NCBI RefSeq assembly: GCF_030272615.1
Contig: NC_081408.1
Span: forward strand, 66,476,546-66,540,545
DNA from: Cryptomeria japonica
Taxonomy: Eukaryota; Streptophyta; Pinopsida; Cupressales; Cupressaceae
Reading direction: 5' to 3'
DNA length: 64,000 nucleotides
The position numbers were made by a program, and so were the translations under genes. The notes beneath the pieces were generated by a model, which saw only the letters and a list, made by a program, of their open reading frames with translations, searched no databases and had not been told where the DNA came from. Within the stretch, counting starts at the first letter, position 1. Every line of letters starts with the position of its first letter. Positions 23,317 through 36,285 of this stretch are shown piece by piece.

Positions 23317-24477
23317 TGTATGCACCTAAAATTGGCTATGAGCAATTAAATAAATATTTTATATTTATTTAATAATTATTCATCTATTAAATAGTTAATT
23401 TGAAAAGATTAATTTATTTAATTCATTTTCATGTCTTTCTATTAATTAATATTTTATTAATTAATTCATCTATATTATTCCTCTATTTAATTAAATATCT
23501 AAATATTTGATTATTCCTCTAACCAAGTTAATTAAATATCCAATATTTAATTATCTCCTCCAAAGAAATTAAATATTTAAAATTTAATAATTATTCTCCT
23601 ATCCTATAGTATCAAATATTAAATAATTCTCAAAATTATTTAATCCCTTTTCCAACTCACCCTCTATCTCCACTTCATCTTCCCTTTGCCAACTCATCAA
23701 ACATGTGGCTAAAGAAATTAATATTCCTTAAATATTAATTCATGATTTATCTTCAATTTCCAAACTTAATGAAAATTGTGTACATACACATATTTCATAA
23801 CCATTTCCTATATTCTCTGAAACACCCCCTACATCTTGGGAAGGACTTGAGTCCACTTGTCCTACCATGCCTGAATTTCCTCCAACCATCCCTAGATTCC
23901 CTCAGTCAGCAACCCAGTCAAGGTGAGATGAGTGACACTTGTCTTCTCCTTCCCCCTTTCTCTCAACCTTCACCTTTGCTCACAACCATTCAAATCTGTA
24001 GATCTGATCAAGACCATTGATCTGAGCCACATCATCTTATCCTCTCAAAGTCTATAAAATCAAGAGCTTCAGTTGAGAGAGGGTGAGACTTCAAGAGACT
24101 TCAAATGCATTTTGCAAGCTAATCATATGCATCCGTGTGTTTTTGAAGCAATTAGCAAATAGCAAATATCATTTTAGCATAATCATGTAGCTTTGCATAT
24201 CATAGTATGAGTTAACTACAAGTTATCAGTCCATTCTGCATATGCCATCTTGGAAGCCAACAGTGCATTGTATGAGAGCACACCATCTACAACCAGGAAC
24301 AGTGGAGTTAGGACACAATGAGACATAAGCCATGAAGGTGAAATAGTGTTTTATTTTAATATTTATTTCATGCAGTTTCATTGGTGGATTTTGGATTTCC
24401 TTTATGCATTTCCACTGTATTTTGTGAAACTAACTTATTGCAGGTAACATTCTAAGGATGAAATTCAAGCTCACACA
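23317..24477 (+). repeat. 3' LTR of Gypsy B
   Basis: 1161 bp, direct copy of 14497-15695. It ends TCACACA and is followed by the TSD ccaat (24478-24482). Confidence 0.92.
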
Positions 24478-24482
24478 CCAAT

Positions 24483-25010
24483 TTTTTTCAACAATTCCTT
24501 AGCATATTTACTTTGACAGATGCAAATACGTTTGTCAGTCTATGTAATCTACAAACCTAAGGAAAATTTCATTTCACCAATCATAGACATCTCAAATTCT
24601 TTCTCCATATTTCTAGAAAATTCTATGCATAACTTATCTTCACCTCCAAGAATAATGTCATCAACAAATACTTCAACAGTCAGTATATCATCATCAATGA
24701 TTTTATAATATAAATTATTGTCAGCACTACCCTTAGTAAAACCATGCTTCAAAAGATATTTATCCAACCTTGCATACCAATCTCTAGGTGCTTGTTTCAA
24801 TCCATATAAAGCTTTCATTAACCATCAAACCATATTTGTATCATCTGATAGTGAAAAACCATCAGGTTGCTCAATATAAACTTCCTCATCAATGACCCCA
24901 TTCAAGAATGCACATTTAACATCCATCTGATAAACCTTGTAGTTTTTATAAGTAGCATAGTCAAGAAATAATCTTACAGCTTCAATCCTACCACTAGTGG
25001 CCTCTGCATC
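24483..25010 (-). pseudogene. Copia E pol, reverse transcriptase part
   Basis: Minus-strand continuation of 13745-14496. In protein order it has YKVYQMDVKCAFLNG, EEVYIEQPDGF, ALYGLKQAPRDWYARLDKYL and the catalytic box VFVDDI, all standard Copia reverse transcriptase motifs. A TGA lies before LMKALYG. The beginning of the domain is missing: homology stops near 25010 and is followed by unrelated sequence, so E is also truncated at its 5' side. Confidence 0.88.
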
Positions 25011-26852
25011 CGCATGTACATGTATTGCTACAGAAAATGAGTCCATTATGAAATGCCCCCAAGAAAGAACACTCCAAGGGAAATAAACACATAACAAAAG
25101 ATAGAGAAAAATAGGGATCTACCATCTCCAGGGTAAGTATGATGTACACTACTGGATGTCTTCATGTTGCATGTTGCCGATATTATAGTTGGCAATATAG
25201 GTGGGGATGTTGGGATCTGATGAGGTGGTGTTTGCATTGGAACATAGACATCACCTCAAGAATAATACATTAAATATACAAAACATTAAATATATGAGCA
25301 ATAAAACAATGGTGAAGGAGCACCAAGAGATCAATGAGGGACTAGGACCAATTTTTTAAAGAAAAACAATCAATTTTAGAGCCTTTGAATAATAATTTTT
25401 TTGAATTCCCTGCACTCTTTCTCACTTTTCTGAATATTGCAGTCTCTTACCCACATGTTTTACACCATCAAATGCATTTATTGGCTTTGTAAACTTGTTG
25501 GATATTGAAGTGGCATGAATATACTTTCATTTCCTTTTCATTTTATTAGTTTTGGATCTGCTTTTGAAAAGTTATAGCCATTTTGTTGAAAACTGTTCAA
25601 ACCCTACCTAGGGCTGGAAGCAAGAACTCAAAATGTAATATCTTTTATTTTATTTACCAAATAATCCCACAAATGAGAAAAAACATGTATTATATTGTGT
25701 ACTTTAATTTAATCAAGTGTGCAGGGTTTTGACTCAAAGTTTGGCACATAATTTGAAGACTTTTGGGACTATTTTTGGTGCCTCAGTCAAAGAAGGACAA
25801 TGAAAAGGTAGACTTGTGAGGGTGTGGTGCAAAAGTACATATGAATGAGTGTTGGTATGTTTTTGGGGGTTGAATAAGTTACGTGAGGAGTCATCTCAGA
25901 GATTTGAAAGGAGTTTTTCAGCCTTAAAAGACCTTGAACCAAAGATGTTACATGACTGTCCTCTTGTATTGCCTCATGACAACAAACTTGAAAACAGTGA
26001 TAAAAAGATTTTGACATATGAGGGTTGAATGAAAAATAGTCTTGGAAGATAGTCTGAATGGAAACATCAGTGTGTGGTGTATGTTTCGAAGGAAGGTTGA
26101 GTGTCTTGAGTCAAGATTGGTGTTTATGAGAAGTGATAGCCTAATTCCTTTGTGTCTATCCTAAACTTTACATAGACTGTCAACTAATGAAAATAGTGAG
26201 AATATTGTCTCTAATGTGCAAACTAAGTAATGTGTCCGTCTATGGGGGTCTAAGTAGAACCAAGTAATGTTGAATGACATTGGGAGTGATTGAGAGTTCC
26301 AAAGTGAGGGTATGGAGTCTTAGATAATGATTGTCCTAATTGGTATGTTTGAGTGAATGAATTGTGACTTGGAAACACGGGTGTTGTGAAACCTTGAAGG
26401 ATGTATGAATGTATTGTGCCATGTATGGAGCCATAAAAAATAGATTCAAATGGTGTGTGAGTCAGATGATCTTGAGTGGAAGGTTTTCCCTAATTGACGA
26501 GTTATAGTGTGGATTCTTTGCAACAATTATAGAATGTGCAGGGAAGTCACATGTTTGATAACAACAAGGAGCCTATGAACACATAAAGGATATATTAGAG
26601 CATCAAATTAGTTTTAATGTATGGAACATGGTTATCACCTAAACTACTTGGAGTACCCTGATCATGGACACCAACTTGATGAGGATGCAATATTTCCTAT
26701 AAAAACAACATGTACATATTTTAGTTCCTGACATAAAAGAGTATAAAATATAAACCATTTTTGAACTTATGTTATAATTAAAGATTTGATTACTTCTTAC
26801 TTGCAAGTTTTGTGCTCTTTGCATCAATTGTTGCAACCTCTCTTTTATTGCA
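25011..26852. other. Stretch without a supported gene
   Basis: Between truncated Copia E and the SET-gene exon. AT-rich, with only short chance frames on both strands. The part nearest 26852 is the downstream side of the minus-strand SET gene and may be its 3' untranslated region. Confidence 0.5.
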
Positions 26853-26973
26853 TCAGTTTGAGGGACTTGTATGCCAGAGCAATAATTTCTCTATTAACTT
26901 TGTTTGGATCTTTCTTATCATTGCGACAGGGTTTGTGGAATATGCGATGTCATCATTAGATAATAGTGAGTAC
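26853..26973 (-). pseudogene. SET-gene last exon, distal half and stop codon
   Basis: Minus strand encodes SLLSNDDIAYSTNPVAMIRK and ends LLLWHTSPSN with TGA at 26855-26853. It joins exactly in frame to the proximal half at 41501-41555 if Copia D and one copy of its TSD are removed (the junction codons read MVY|SLL). The exon was therefore split by the insertion. Confidence 0.65.
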
Positions 26974-27054
26974 TGTGAGATTTTGCCAAGATCAAGAGGC
27001 AATGTAAAGCACAAATAAGAGAGAAAAAAATAGATGATAGGAATAGACTATATT
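26974..27054 (-). repeat. 3' LTR of Copia D, terminal segment left of Gypsy C
   Basis: Plus-strand TGTGAGATTTTGCCAAGATC to GACTATATT matches 41056-41141. The rest of the LTR resumes at 37413 after element C and its TSD. Confidence 0.88.
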
Positions 27055-28176
27055 TGTAATACCCTAAAAATGGTCATCTAAACCATGGGCCCCTAATCTC
27101 GACAACGTCACCAAGGTCCTAACCAAAGGCAATTAAATCAGTCTTGAGCACACAATTAATTCCTAAAATCATCAAATGTCACATGGCAAATCAATCACTC
27201 AATATTAATTAAATATTTATTTAATTTATTAATCATTCCAAGTAAATCATTTTAAACAATTATCTTATTTATTTTAATTAAATATCTTAGCATATTTAAT
27301 TAAATAAAGCAATTTGCCATAAATCTTCAAAAAAGGAAACACATCAAGAAAGAGGAATTAATTTAATTAAATAAAGCAATTTGCCATCAAATCTTCAAAA
27401 ATGGAAATAAATCAAAAAAGGAATTAATTGACAAAAAAGAATTAAAATTTCAGAAAAGAAATCAATTGGAGATAATCTTGAAAAAAACAAATTAAAAATT
27501 GATAGATAATCTCAAAGAAAAGAATTAAAACAATTAAATATTAAAATTGAATGAAATAGAGAATAAATCAGTTTTTTCATGATTTTAATCTTAATTTTAG
27601 TTCAATTTCCTTTAAATCAGTTTTTTCTTGATTTAATCTTATTTTTAGTTCAATTTCCTTTAAAAATGAGAAAAGCATCCAATCACATCAATTCACCTAG
27701 ATTGTGCTTCCTCTTGGAAAATCTTGACCGCTAATCATCATTTGATCTCAACCATTGGTTTCTTTCTGAATTTTCTATAAATTCAGGCTCATCTCTCATT
27801 CAAAGAGAGGCTGGAGAATATATTGTTATTATACTATTTTTGCTCTAGGATTTCATTGATATATTGCATATTAATTATTTTATATAGATTAAATCATTTA
27901 GTTTAATATTGCAAAAATAGTGTTAGATTAATATTGCATCCATATAGCATTCATCATGTTCATATAGATAAAATCCTTCGTCTTGATGTTGTCTAGTCAC
28001 TGGTATTGCTTATAATCTGAGAGCAATCTTATACTCGCATCTTTTAGAAGGCAAGGGGTCGATTTGTTATGGTTTATTTATTCATTGATTATATCTGATT
28101 AACCATACATGTAATGACTTGATTGAAGTGTTGTGTCTTGCAGATACAGATTCTCATACCACTTTTCACACACACA
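27055..28176 (+). repeat. 5' LTR of Gypsy C
   Basis: Starts TGTAATACCC and ends CACACACA. A TATA-like TCTATAAATT is near 27772. Two ATTAATTTAATTAAATAAAG phrases and a duplicated TTTTAGTTCAATTTCCTTTA phrase make it strongly AT-rich. Confidence 0.92.
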
Positions 28177-28180
28177 TTTC

Positions 28181-28200
28181 TAGCACCCACCGTGGGGCTC
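28181..28200 (+). other. Primer-binding site of Gypsy C
   Basis: TAGCACCCACCGTGGGGCTC, related to the PBS of B but with changes at the start. It may prime poorly or use a related tRNA. Confidence 0.6.
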
Positions 28201-28310
28201 AAACCCACAACTACAAGATTTATAATGTTTCTTGAACAAATTTAATGTTTGATTTTTATAACTAATAAACATGTGTTAAAGTTGCAAATAAAAATCTTTC
28301 TTTTTTTTTG

Positions 28311-28872
28311 TTCTTCTATGACAGTAAACAATGGTCTTGGTTTGGAGAGTATAAATTTTTATTGAACGATTGGATCTTAACTAATTTGTGATATGTTTTG
28401 TAAAATCAAGTTTTCTACAGGATTACTAAAGTGATTTTCCTAAATATTTTGGATTTGAAAGTTATTATTGACAGAGTGCAGGACTATCATTTTACTCATT
28501 CTTCTATGACAGTCAAAAATGGTCTCGGTTGGAAGAGAATAATTTTTTATTGAACCGTTGGATCTCAACAACTTTTTGATATGATGTTGAAAATGAAGTT
28601 TTCTACAGGTTCACTGAATGGATTTGACAAAATATTTTGTGTTTAAAAGTTATGATTGACAGAGTGCAGGACTGTCATTTTACCTATTCTTCTGTAGCAG
28701 TCAAAAATGGTCTCGGTTCTGAGGGCATAACGTTTTATTGAACTGTTGGATCTAACCCAAATTTTAATATGTTTTGTAAACCCAAGGTTTCCATTGTTCC
28801 ATTGAAGCGATTTGCCAAATTATTTCTAGTTAAAAAGTTATAAGCGACAGAGTGCAGTACTATCAAAAATTG
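28311..28872 (+). repeat. Three 187-bp tandem repeats in the leader of Gypsy C
   Basis: Units begin TTCTTCTATGACAGT at 28311 and 28499 and TTCTTCTGTAGCAGT at 28687. Each holds AATGGTCTCGGTT, a TATTGAAC...TTGGATCT phrase and GACAGAGTGCAG. They diverge by roughly a fifth, so the triplication predates the present insertion. Confidence 0.88.
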
Positions 28873-30403
28873 TCATAACTAGGATAGTCATAAAATGGAA
28901 ATTCTTGTTAGATTAGTTTAAAGTTTACATGATAGAATTTTTCTTTTGATGATTTTTTTATGTTATCTTGGAAACTAATTTTGAGATTTTAATATTTTCA
29001 GGATGCTTGTCAAAGAATCTATCAATCAAACATATGCATGTCAAAGAATCAAGAAGAAAATGACTACTGACATATTGGTTTTGCAGGTTGCCTAAGGAGA
29101 ATCGACTAAACATTGTGTATTCATTTAGTATTTTCTTAGGCACTTAAATTGCTATTTGATTAAAGAACAAATCTGTCTTCCGTGTTTTCAGAAAAATCTA
29201 AGAGGTAGGAGAGTATGCTCTTGTCTTTTATAGATAATCAGAAATCTAGACCCTCGAAGTTTTTTTCTAAGTTTTGAGATTTGTGTACCTTTAGCGGGCC
29301 TGTCACAGTGGGAAAAAGTAATCACCCTATGAGAATGACCCAAGTGAGTACAACTAGACCTGAGCATTCCAACTCACTATAATAGATAGGCCTCTGGTGA
29401 TTAAAGTCTCAGAGGATGAGATTATTTGAGTTTTCTCTTTGAGATCTCTCATATCGAGCATTTTGTAGGGCCTTGCGGTCTCAATCATGTTTACGTGACT
29501 ACATCTTGTTTCAGTACCTTGTTGGGCTATAGGCCTCAATCATGCTTGCGTGACTTCAAGGGGTAATTTCAAACGGAATTCCTGACTAAGAACCATAAGA
29601 TAGAAACTACCTGATTCACCTCCGAAAGGTTGATAATCTTTGTGCAAGAGAGATAGTAACTCTCCCAAGACACTTGCCATATTGTGCCCCCATTAGTGTT
29701 TGGAGTTGGCTAATACGGCGTTGAGAATCCATTGCATGAGACTCAGCAGCCGTATTCTGATTAGCTATTGGATGTGTACCTAAGTCAGCAAGCAAAGGTT
29801 TTCTTCTCTAAGCCAACTTCCATAGGGTTAGCGTGCTGTGATTGAATTATTATATATCTTGTGTGTTTTCTATGTTTTCATCCCTAAAACTAAAAATGGA
29901 ATACCAAAACTAGAGAAAACAACAAACAAAGTCAGTGATAAACTTTGTCTGTGTCTAAACTGTTCTCTGTTAGTCATTGAAACATCAATCCTTATCAAAA
30001 ACTAGTAGTCGTCAGTCTTTGAAACTCTGTCTGTCAGAATCTCGTCTTTGTCGAATCCGCTGTCATAGGAATTCCTGATCCTGTCAGTCAAAATAGTCAA
30101 GGTTTCCTAGATCAGTCTACAGTAAGCCTAAAACTGGTTATCATCCTCTTGAGCATAAACAACCTTGATAGTGTACCTCTGTTGTTGCGCTGCACGATTT
30201 TGTCGATCATCTTTAAGCTAGTTCAAATGAACATTTTATCAAACCTAAGTCAACTTAGATAACGCCTTACACAGGATAGATCGTTCCTGAAACCAGACCA
30301 GATCTTAAGTTACTTCTCTCAATCACTACATTAAATGAACTACTAGCTACAATTTGATCTCGACTTTTGCAACACATATCGCTCTCGGTCCTGTCGGTTA
30401 AAA
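28873..30403 (+). other. Leader of Gypsy C without a gene
   Basis: No supported frame. A duplicated phrase with CTCAATCATG and GCGTGACT occurs at about 29480 and 29536. The phrase AGAATGACCCAAGTGAGTAC near 29331 resembles the leader of B. Confidence 0.6.
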
Positions 30404-31015
30404 ATGTCTGTTCAAACCAAAAGCTCTTCTAATTTTTTTAACAAAAGTAAGAATCTCCTGGATACCTTAGCTCCAATTCCCATGGTTGCCTATGCTCAAA
30501 TGCTTCAAGATATAAAGAAAAAAATATATGACATGGAAATCCAACAAAATAGATCAATGACTCCATTTGAAAAACAAATGTATGATATCAAGTGTGAGAA
30601 ACTTCAAGAAGTGCTCAAATGATTATGTGATGTGTCAAGCAAATACCAACAAATGATTGAAAATCAAAAGCCAAATCTCAAACAAGCTCACAAGACACCT
30701 TCACCAAGACAAAAAGACATCTATTCCCTAGATAGATAGTTTACACCTCTGCGGCAATCTATTGAGTCCGCTTTGGAAGAGCTTATTAAGAACAATCTTA
30801 TCATATTGCCTAAAAAGACCACATGGGGATGGGAATTTATGAGTAAGTATTGTGCATATCATAGACAAAATGAACATAAGACTTTGCATTGCATAGAATT
30901 AAAACATAAGATTCAAGATCTCATTGATAATGGTGTCATTGAAATTGAATATCCTAATGACTCACCTAAAGAAAAAGAAGGAACTACTTCTAAGCATAAT
31001 CTAACCTATGTCTAG
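30404..31015 (+). pseudogene. Gypsy C Gag C-terminal region with zinc-knuckle-like motif
   Basis: One frame of 204 codons with two stops: TGA after EVLK, where CGA would fit, and TAG in SLDR*FTPL, where CAG would fit. The tail has YCAYHRQNEHKTLHC followed by IQDLIDNGVIEIEYP, the typical end of plant Gypsy Gag, where a CX2H/CX4HX4C-like finger is followed by a helical IQDLIDNG phrase. Gag would package the RNA; this copy needs two reversions. Confidence 0.75.
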
Positions 31016-32396
31016 CAAGGCTCCATATGTAGCCTCCATCCCTTCCATGATGCCTTCATCGCCTAAAACTTATCAACAACAATCCATACCATCTCCTTCA
31101 AACAATGAAACTTCTCATGTTGACCTTCAAGGGCTATCTCCTATGGAAATCCAAGTTAATGCCAATATTGATACAAGTTCCTCTAAAGATTTAAAAAGCC
31201 CAGATCCTATGCCATCATACACTTCAATTCCAAACGTACCCACTCCAGAGAGTCCCACTCAAAATGCTTCTCCATCATGCCAAAATATGGAGATCTTCCA
31301 AGAATCCCCTATGCCTATGCAAAATCCCATCCCTTCCTTAGAAGTGACTCCATGTCAAGAGGATAATCTGGAAAATAAAAAAATAAGTCCTACCATAAAT
31401 CAAGATCAAGACACCAAAACTCTTCAATCCCATCTAATGAATGAAAGAGATCCTATTCTCCTAGAATCCCATGATGATCCCCTTATACCTTTCCATTTCT
31501 TCCAAGATGACCCCCTTCCATCTCAAGAGAAAACCATCCTTCCAAATCCCATTCCTAATCCACTTCCTAAGAAAGATCATGATGCCTCTTCCACCTTTTC
31601 AAATGATCATATTCAAAATGAAGAGTCAAACACCCTTCCTACTTTATCCAATGGTCCTCTTCCATGTCAAGATCAAAGTATCCCTTCACCTTCTTGTCAT
31701 AATCCTCCATGTTCACCTCAAGAGTCCATCATGCCCATAAAGCCCTCTCACGATCCTATTATTCCTTGCAAGACACCTCCACCTCAAAAAGAACTTTCCT
31801 CTAGCATCCAAAGTAAGAAGAAACCCTTTGTTAAAAAGATCTTTCAAAGCATGCATTATCAAAGAAAAGGGTTAGACATTCATGGACAAGGTATATTAGA
31901 ACCCCCTGCTATAAAAGAAAATCTTGATTATAATGGCTACATTTCTCACTCTCAAGATGTTGGTATCTCTCATAAATCCTACATTTCTCCAATTAAATCC
32001 AAATACATGCTTTCCCCATCATCACCTCCATCCATTCTAGGTCCCTATATCCCTCCATCCCTTATGAAAGATCAACAAAGGCACACATCTTTGAGTACCT
32101 TCCATCAATATAAAAGACCTTCATATCATTCCTATCTATCCACACATCTCCCTCCAAGCAATTTGGATGCCAAGCATAAAAGTCTTAAGTCAAGTAATCC
32201 ACATGTATTCAAATATCAACATGTCCCATCTAATCGACATGTCAAAACAAAGAAAAATATGATCCAAAAAGAAAAAGAAAAATACAAAACGCCACAAAGG
32301 CCCACAAAGAAAGCAGAAAAGTCAAAATTTATATGGGTTCCTAAGGCACTTGTACAAGCAATGCGCTCTAAGGAACTACAAAAGCATCAAAAATAA
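31008..32396 (+). CDS. Gypsy C Pro/Ser-rich 462-residue protein
   Basis: Open frame overlapping the Gag tail by 8 bases in another frame. Rich in Pro, Ser and Gln, with PSILGPYIPPSLM near residue 340 and a Lys-rich C-terminus (KKNMIQKEKEKYK, then KKAEKSKFIWVPKALVQAM). Residues 115-230 correspond to the start of the B protein. No protease triad, polymerase or integrase signature is visible. It occupies the Gag-to-protease linker position. Start chosen at the first Met; a frameshift from Gag is equally possible. Function unknown. Confidence 0.6.
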   Translation: MSSKAPYVASIPSMMPSSPKTYQQQSIPSPSNNETSHVDLQGLSPMEIQVNANIDTSSSKDLKSPDPMPSYTSIPNVPTPESPTQNASPSCQNMEIFQESPMPMQNPIPSLEVTPCQEDNLENKKISPTINQDQDTKTLQSHLMNERDPILLESHDDPLIPFHFFQDDPLPSQEKTILPNPIPNPLPKKDHDASSTFSNDHIQNEESNTLPTLSNGPLPCQDQSIPSPSCHNPPCSPQESIMPIKPSHDPIIPCKTPPPQKELSSSIQSKKKPFVKKIFQSMHYQRKGLDIHGQGILEPPAIKENLDYNGYISHSQDVGISHKSYISPIKSKYMLSPSSPPSILGPYIPPSLMKDQQRHTSLSTFHQYKRPSYHSYLSTHLPPSNLDAKHKSLKSSNPHVFKYQHVPSNRHVKTKKNMIQKEKEKYKTPQRPTKKAEKSKFIWVPKALVQAMRSKELQKHQK

Positions 32397-32456
32397 AAAG
32401 CCATGTGGATCCCTAAGCAACTACTTGAAGCACAATAGTCTAAAGAAAAATCAAAA

Positions 32457-32747
32457 TTGGCATCCAAAATTGTTGTTCCTCCATCCAAACCTTCCGAGTC
32501 TATTCCTCCATTACCTCCTTCATCCATTTCGAGTTCTTATGCCCCAAAATTTGTAACCTTTCCTCCATCCAAATCTCAAAATTTGAGATTCACTTCTCCT
32601 CCATATGTCCACCATCCCTCAAGGTGTGTGCCAATGTTGATCTTTCCATCATTTCCATCTATCGATACACAATTCTTCCAACATCCCATCCATTATCCAA
32701 CACCTCTTTTTCACCCTTCCATCCATCTTATCCAATCCTTTGCATAA
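32457..32747 (+). pseudogene. Continuation of the Gypsy C protein in another frame
   Basis: 96 codons starting MASKIVVPPSKPSES, with SYAPKF and HPIHYPTPLFHPS matched in element B. A stop and frame change separate it from the 462-residue frame, so the ancestral protein probably extended through here. Confidence 0.5.
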
Positions 32748-35700
32748 GTCCTTGCCCTAGTTTCATTTCATTATCTTGCAAACATCTTTGAGCATACCTT
32801 CATAGCCATGGTCTATTGCAACTCATATTCTAAGGGTACCATCCAAAGCAACAAGATGTTTGGGTACTTCTTCCATCCCCTATCATGCCTCTATTATCTT
32901 CCCAAAAAAAAAAAACAAGAAAAAAATGATGAAAAAAAGTGAAAAAAAAAAAGAAGTAAAGAGAAATGAATTCGTCCTTGTGTGAAAACCACTTCTTGTG
33001 GTGCCTTGGGCAAGTAACATGATGAAACCTGGCAAATAGGCATCATGCGTAATCCATTATCCTTTTGCACTTTACACTGGGGGCAAGTTCCATCCATGTA
33101 CATCCATCTATTATCCATCTTCCTCCATTATCCTTCATCCTCCATTATCCGTCATTCTCTCTATCTACATTCATATCCCTTTTCACCCTTTGATCTTGAC
33201 AAGGTTAAGGATCTTTGTAGGCTTCATGTGTCCTATCTATTACACTTGATCTAGACCCTTTATCTCCTCTCCATTGCTCACTTACATCCTTCATTACCAC
33301 CTTTGATCTTGATTATCCTATCTGCCTCCTATCCAGATCTATTCCTTGATCTTGATCAACACTATGGACAAAATGCAAAAACATGTTTTCCACAAACCTC
33401 TTGACATGACGACTTCTTTGGACCATATGGCTTCGTTACTCTATATCCTTGCTTCGCTATGCTATATCCTTGCTTTACATCACTAAAATCCTTGCTTTAT
33501 ATTGCTATATCTGGAACATGTGCTTGGATTAACATTGTGAGATAGTCCTTGAAAGTGTCCACCATCATTCACTTATTCATTCATGTACTCAAAATCCCTT
33601 TTGCCTTGCTAGACACTAGGGGAAAACATTAAAAAATCAAAAAAATCATAAAATGTCCTAAAATAAAATCCTAAAAATCAGAAAATGTCCTGAAAAAAAA
33701 TCCTAAAAATCAAAAAATGTCCTGAAGAAATCCTAAATATCAAAAAATATCTTGAAGAAATCATAAAAATAAAAAAATTGTCTTGAAGAAATCCTAAAAA
33801 TCAAAAAAAGTCCTGAAGAAATTCAAAAAAAAAAGAAAAACAAAAACAAAAAAAAAAAAAAAAAAGGAAAAAAGAGAGAAAATGCCCTAGTGAAAACCTG
33901 GTAAACAGGCACCTTGGTATAAAAAGAAAAAAAAATCTCTACCAAGCAGGTGAAAACCTGGTAAACAGGCGCCTCTTCTACTCAAGCGCTCCATCTATCA
34001 ATGCAACGTTGGCATTCTTGCTTTCCTGCATATTTTCTTTCGCTTGTACATATTTCAGTCACTTTTGTGACATCCTAGTTCGTTGGAACCCTCATGGCTT
34101 GAAATCGATCAATGTCCTAGTCTTAGGTAATCCACAGAGCACATTATATGTCCTAAGCAGTATCAACCAAGTCAACCTTACATCAGTGAAACTTGGTCAT
34201 CCACTCTGAGTCAGTTACCTATCTCCTAACTACTAAAGAGTTTTATCACTGAATTAACAAGCAAAACAACATAACGGAAAACAATCACTAAACTATTTGA
34301 GCTATGCATGAAAATTGTATTTGTGTGCTGTCTTTTATATTGGTTTTCGATTATTATCCCTCTGAGTAACTCGAGGAACTCTATCTTGACTAAGAGGAGC
34401 AAGGATTGGGGGCATAATATTTTCTTGTTTGCTGCTTGAAGGAATGATCCCAATGATCTGGAAACATCTAAATTAGCTGGGTGTCTGTGATAAGAGCCTT
34501 CACATCAAGGTGGAATCGCCTCACATACCTCGACTCCGCTTATTTGAATGCTACAGGGAGGTTCCCATCATTCCTTTGTTCATTTTGAGGGAATTTCTTC
34601 ATTGTGTAATCCGGGTCCATGCGTAATTTGTCCAAGGATATGAACAAAAAAAGGGTCATTGCGAACAAGATAATTAATATTGCACATGAAAAGAAATGAA
34701 CTCTATTCTGGTTGCTATAATTGTAAAACGCTCAATGATGACGATTAAGCTTTCCAAAGTCCAGTGACTAGGTTTAGGTTGCATCTCATTTTGCATCTCA
34801 TCTTGCATTTCATTCTGCATGTTGTGAATTTGGAGTGATTTCGGTATAGTAATAATGCTTCCTCTTTGTCTGCTGAATGAGAGTTGGAGTGTCATCATTT
34901 CTTCGCTAAGTGGTCTCTTTTCATCATTTCTCAGATCGAGTACTTGTGTTTTGAGATGTTTAGCTGCATACATAAGCATATTATGTAGATTGATACATTC
35001 ACTATCATTCATTTGCATTCATCTTATTGCATAGAAAGATGAAAAAATTTGCATTACTCATTCTCCTTACTCATTTGCATTATCATTTAGTTGCATATGA
35101 AAAGAAACAAAAATAGACATCCATGATCATTTTCATTGCATACATTCATCTTGAAAAGAAATGCATACATATAGAATAAAGCATATAGAACAACATCTCA
35201 TAATCCATCAACACAAGTATGATGAAATCAAATCACGAGCTTGTAAATCGGTTGTCCTGAGTCCATTTTCAGGATCAAAATCAAAAATTGAGATCATTTT
35301 GGTAGTCGATTTCAAAATTCAGACCGCTTAATGCTTTTCATCAAAAGTTCATTCTCTCTTCTAATTGCGCTCAATTTCTCGTTAATCAATGCCGAATCTC
35401 AATTTAATTTCTACAAATCAACTTTGCGCTCAATTTCAACGCAAAATTTTCAAAAAATTCCTCTGAATCATTTGTGCTCAAAACAACTTATCATCACTCA
35501 AAATTGCCTATAATCATCATGAACCCTCACTATCTTTCGATTTCACTCCCGAGGGGGCATACTCATGACCTTATGACCTCACATTCTTCAATGTCGAGAA
35601 AATTTTTAAATCTTCATCGAAAGTCGAGCAAAAATCTTTTCAACTAAAGAAAATCAAATAAGACCTCATCGCTAGAGGCATCTCAACTTCATCGCTTTAT

Positions 35701-36272
35701 ATCAAGTTGAGATTTCTCGATCATCTCATCCAAATCAATCTCTAGGGGCATATCAGTTTCATCACTTCATATCAAGCTGATATTTGTCTTTTATCTGAAT
35801 CAAACTCTTTACGTTAATCAGTTCCATCGCTTTTCATCAAGCTGATTTTTTGTTTAAACTCAATCAAGGGTTTAAAGAGTATCTTCTATCATGCTAAATC
35901 TAAATAGGTGTTACGTTTTATTCATTTCTTGATCAAGCTAAACAATTTATCTTCATCGTATCTTGATCAATCAAGTTCAAGATCGATTTTTATCATCACT
36001 CACTGTATCTAAGTTCAATCAAGTTCTAGATCAGTAAGATCCGCTTCTTGATCAATCAAGTTCATGTTCGGTATCTTTTGTTTTCTATTGTTCCCAAGTT
36101 CAATCAAGTTCCGGAATGGTATCACGTTAATCAGACTTTATTCAGCTTTGTCACTTCGAATCAAACTAAACACCTTGCTTTTTTATGTAGTTCGTGATCA
36201 ATCAAGTTCAGAACTGACATCTCCTAGACATCAAATTTTCTTTGAACCAACGCGTTGCTCGCACATTAATTC
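32748..36272 (+). other. Non-coding 3' interior of Gypsy C
   Basis: Holds A-rich repeats at about 33610-33830 (CCTAAAAATCAAAAAATGTC units), two copies of GTGAAAACCTGGTAAACAGG (33891 and 33950) and, near 36000-36080, three phrases with GATCAATCAAGTTC. A minus-strand 114-codon frame at 34674-35018 resembles nothing I know and is probably chance. No pol motif. Confidence 0.6.
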
Positions 36273-36285
36273 AAAGAGGGACAAA
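36273..36285 (+). other. Polypurine tract of Gypsy C
   Basis: AAAGAGGGACAAA directly before the 3' LTR, almost identical to that of B. Confidence 0.85.

Larger units (their letters stand above)
14497..24477 (+). mobile_element. Non-autonomous Gypsy-type LTR retrotransposon B
   Basis: LTRs at 14497-15695 and 23317-24477 start TGTATRCACC and end TCACACA. They are flanked by a perfect 5-bp TSD, ccaat, at 14492-14496 and 24478-24482. PBS and PPT are in the right places. The 7.6-kb interior has no polymerase, only a small Gag-like ORF and repeats, so it is a large non-autonomous derivative. The PPT and the encoded protein match element C, so B and C probably used the same helper. It is inserted in the pol gene of Copia E. 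Confidence 0.9.

Noticed and set aside
34674-35018. 114-codon minus-strand frame in Gypsy C (phrase MQNEMQDEMQNEMQ)
   Set aside because: No recognisable domain, antisense to the element, and within a repeat-rich non-coding stretch. The short MQNE repeat reflects a simple DNA repeat.
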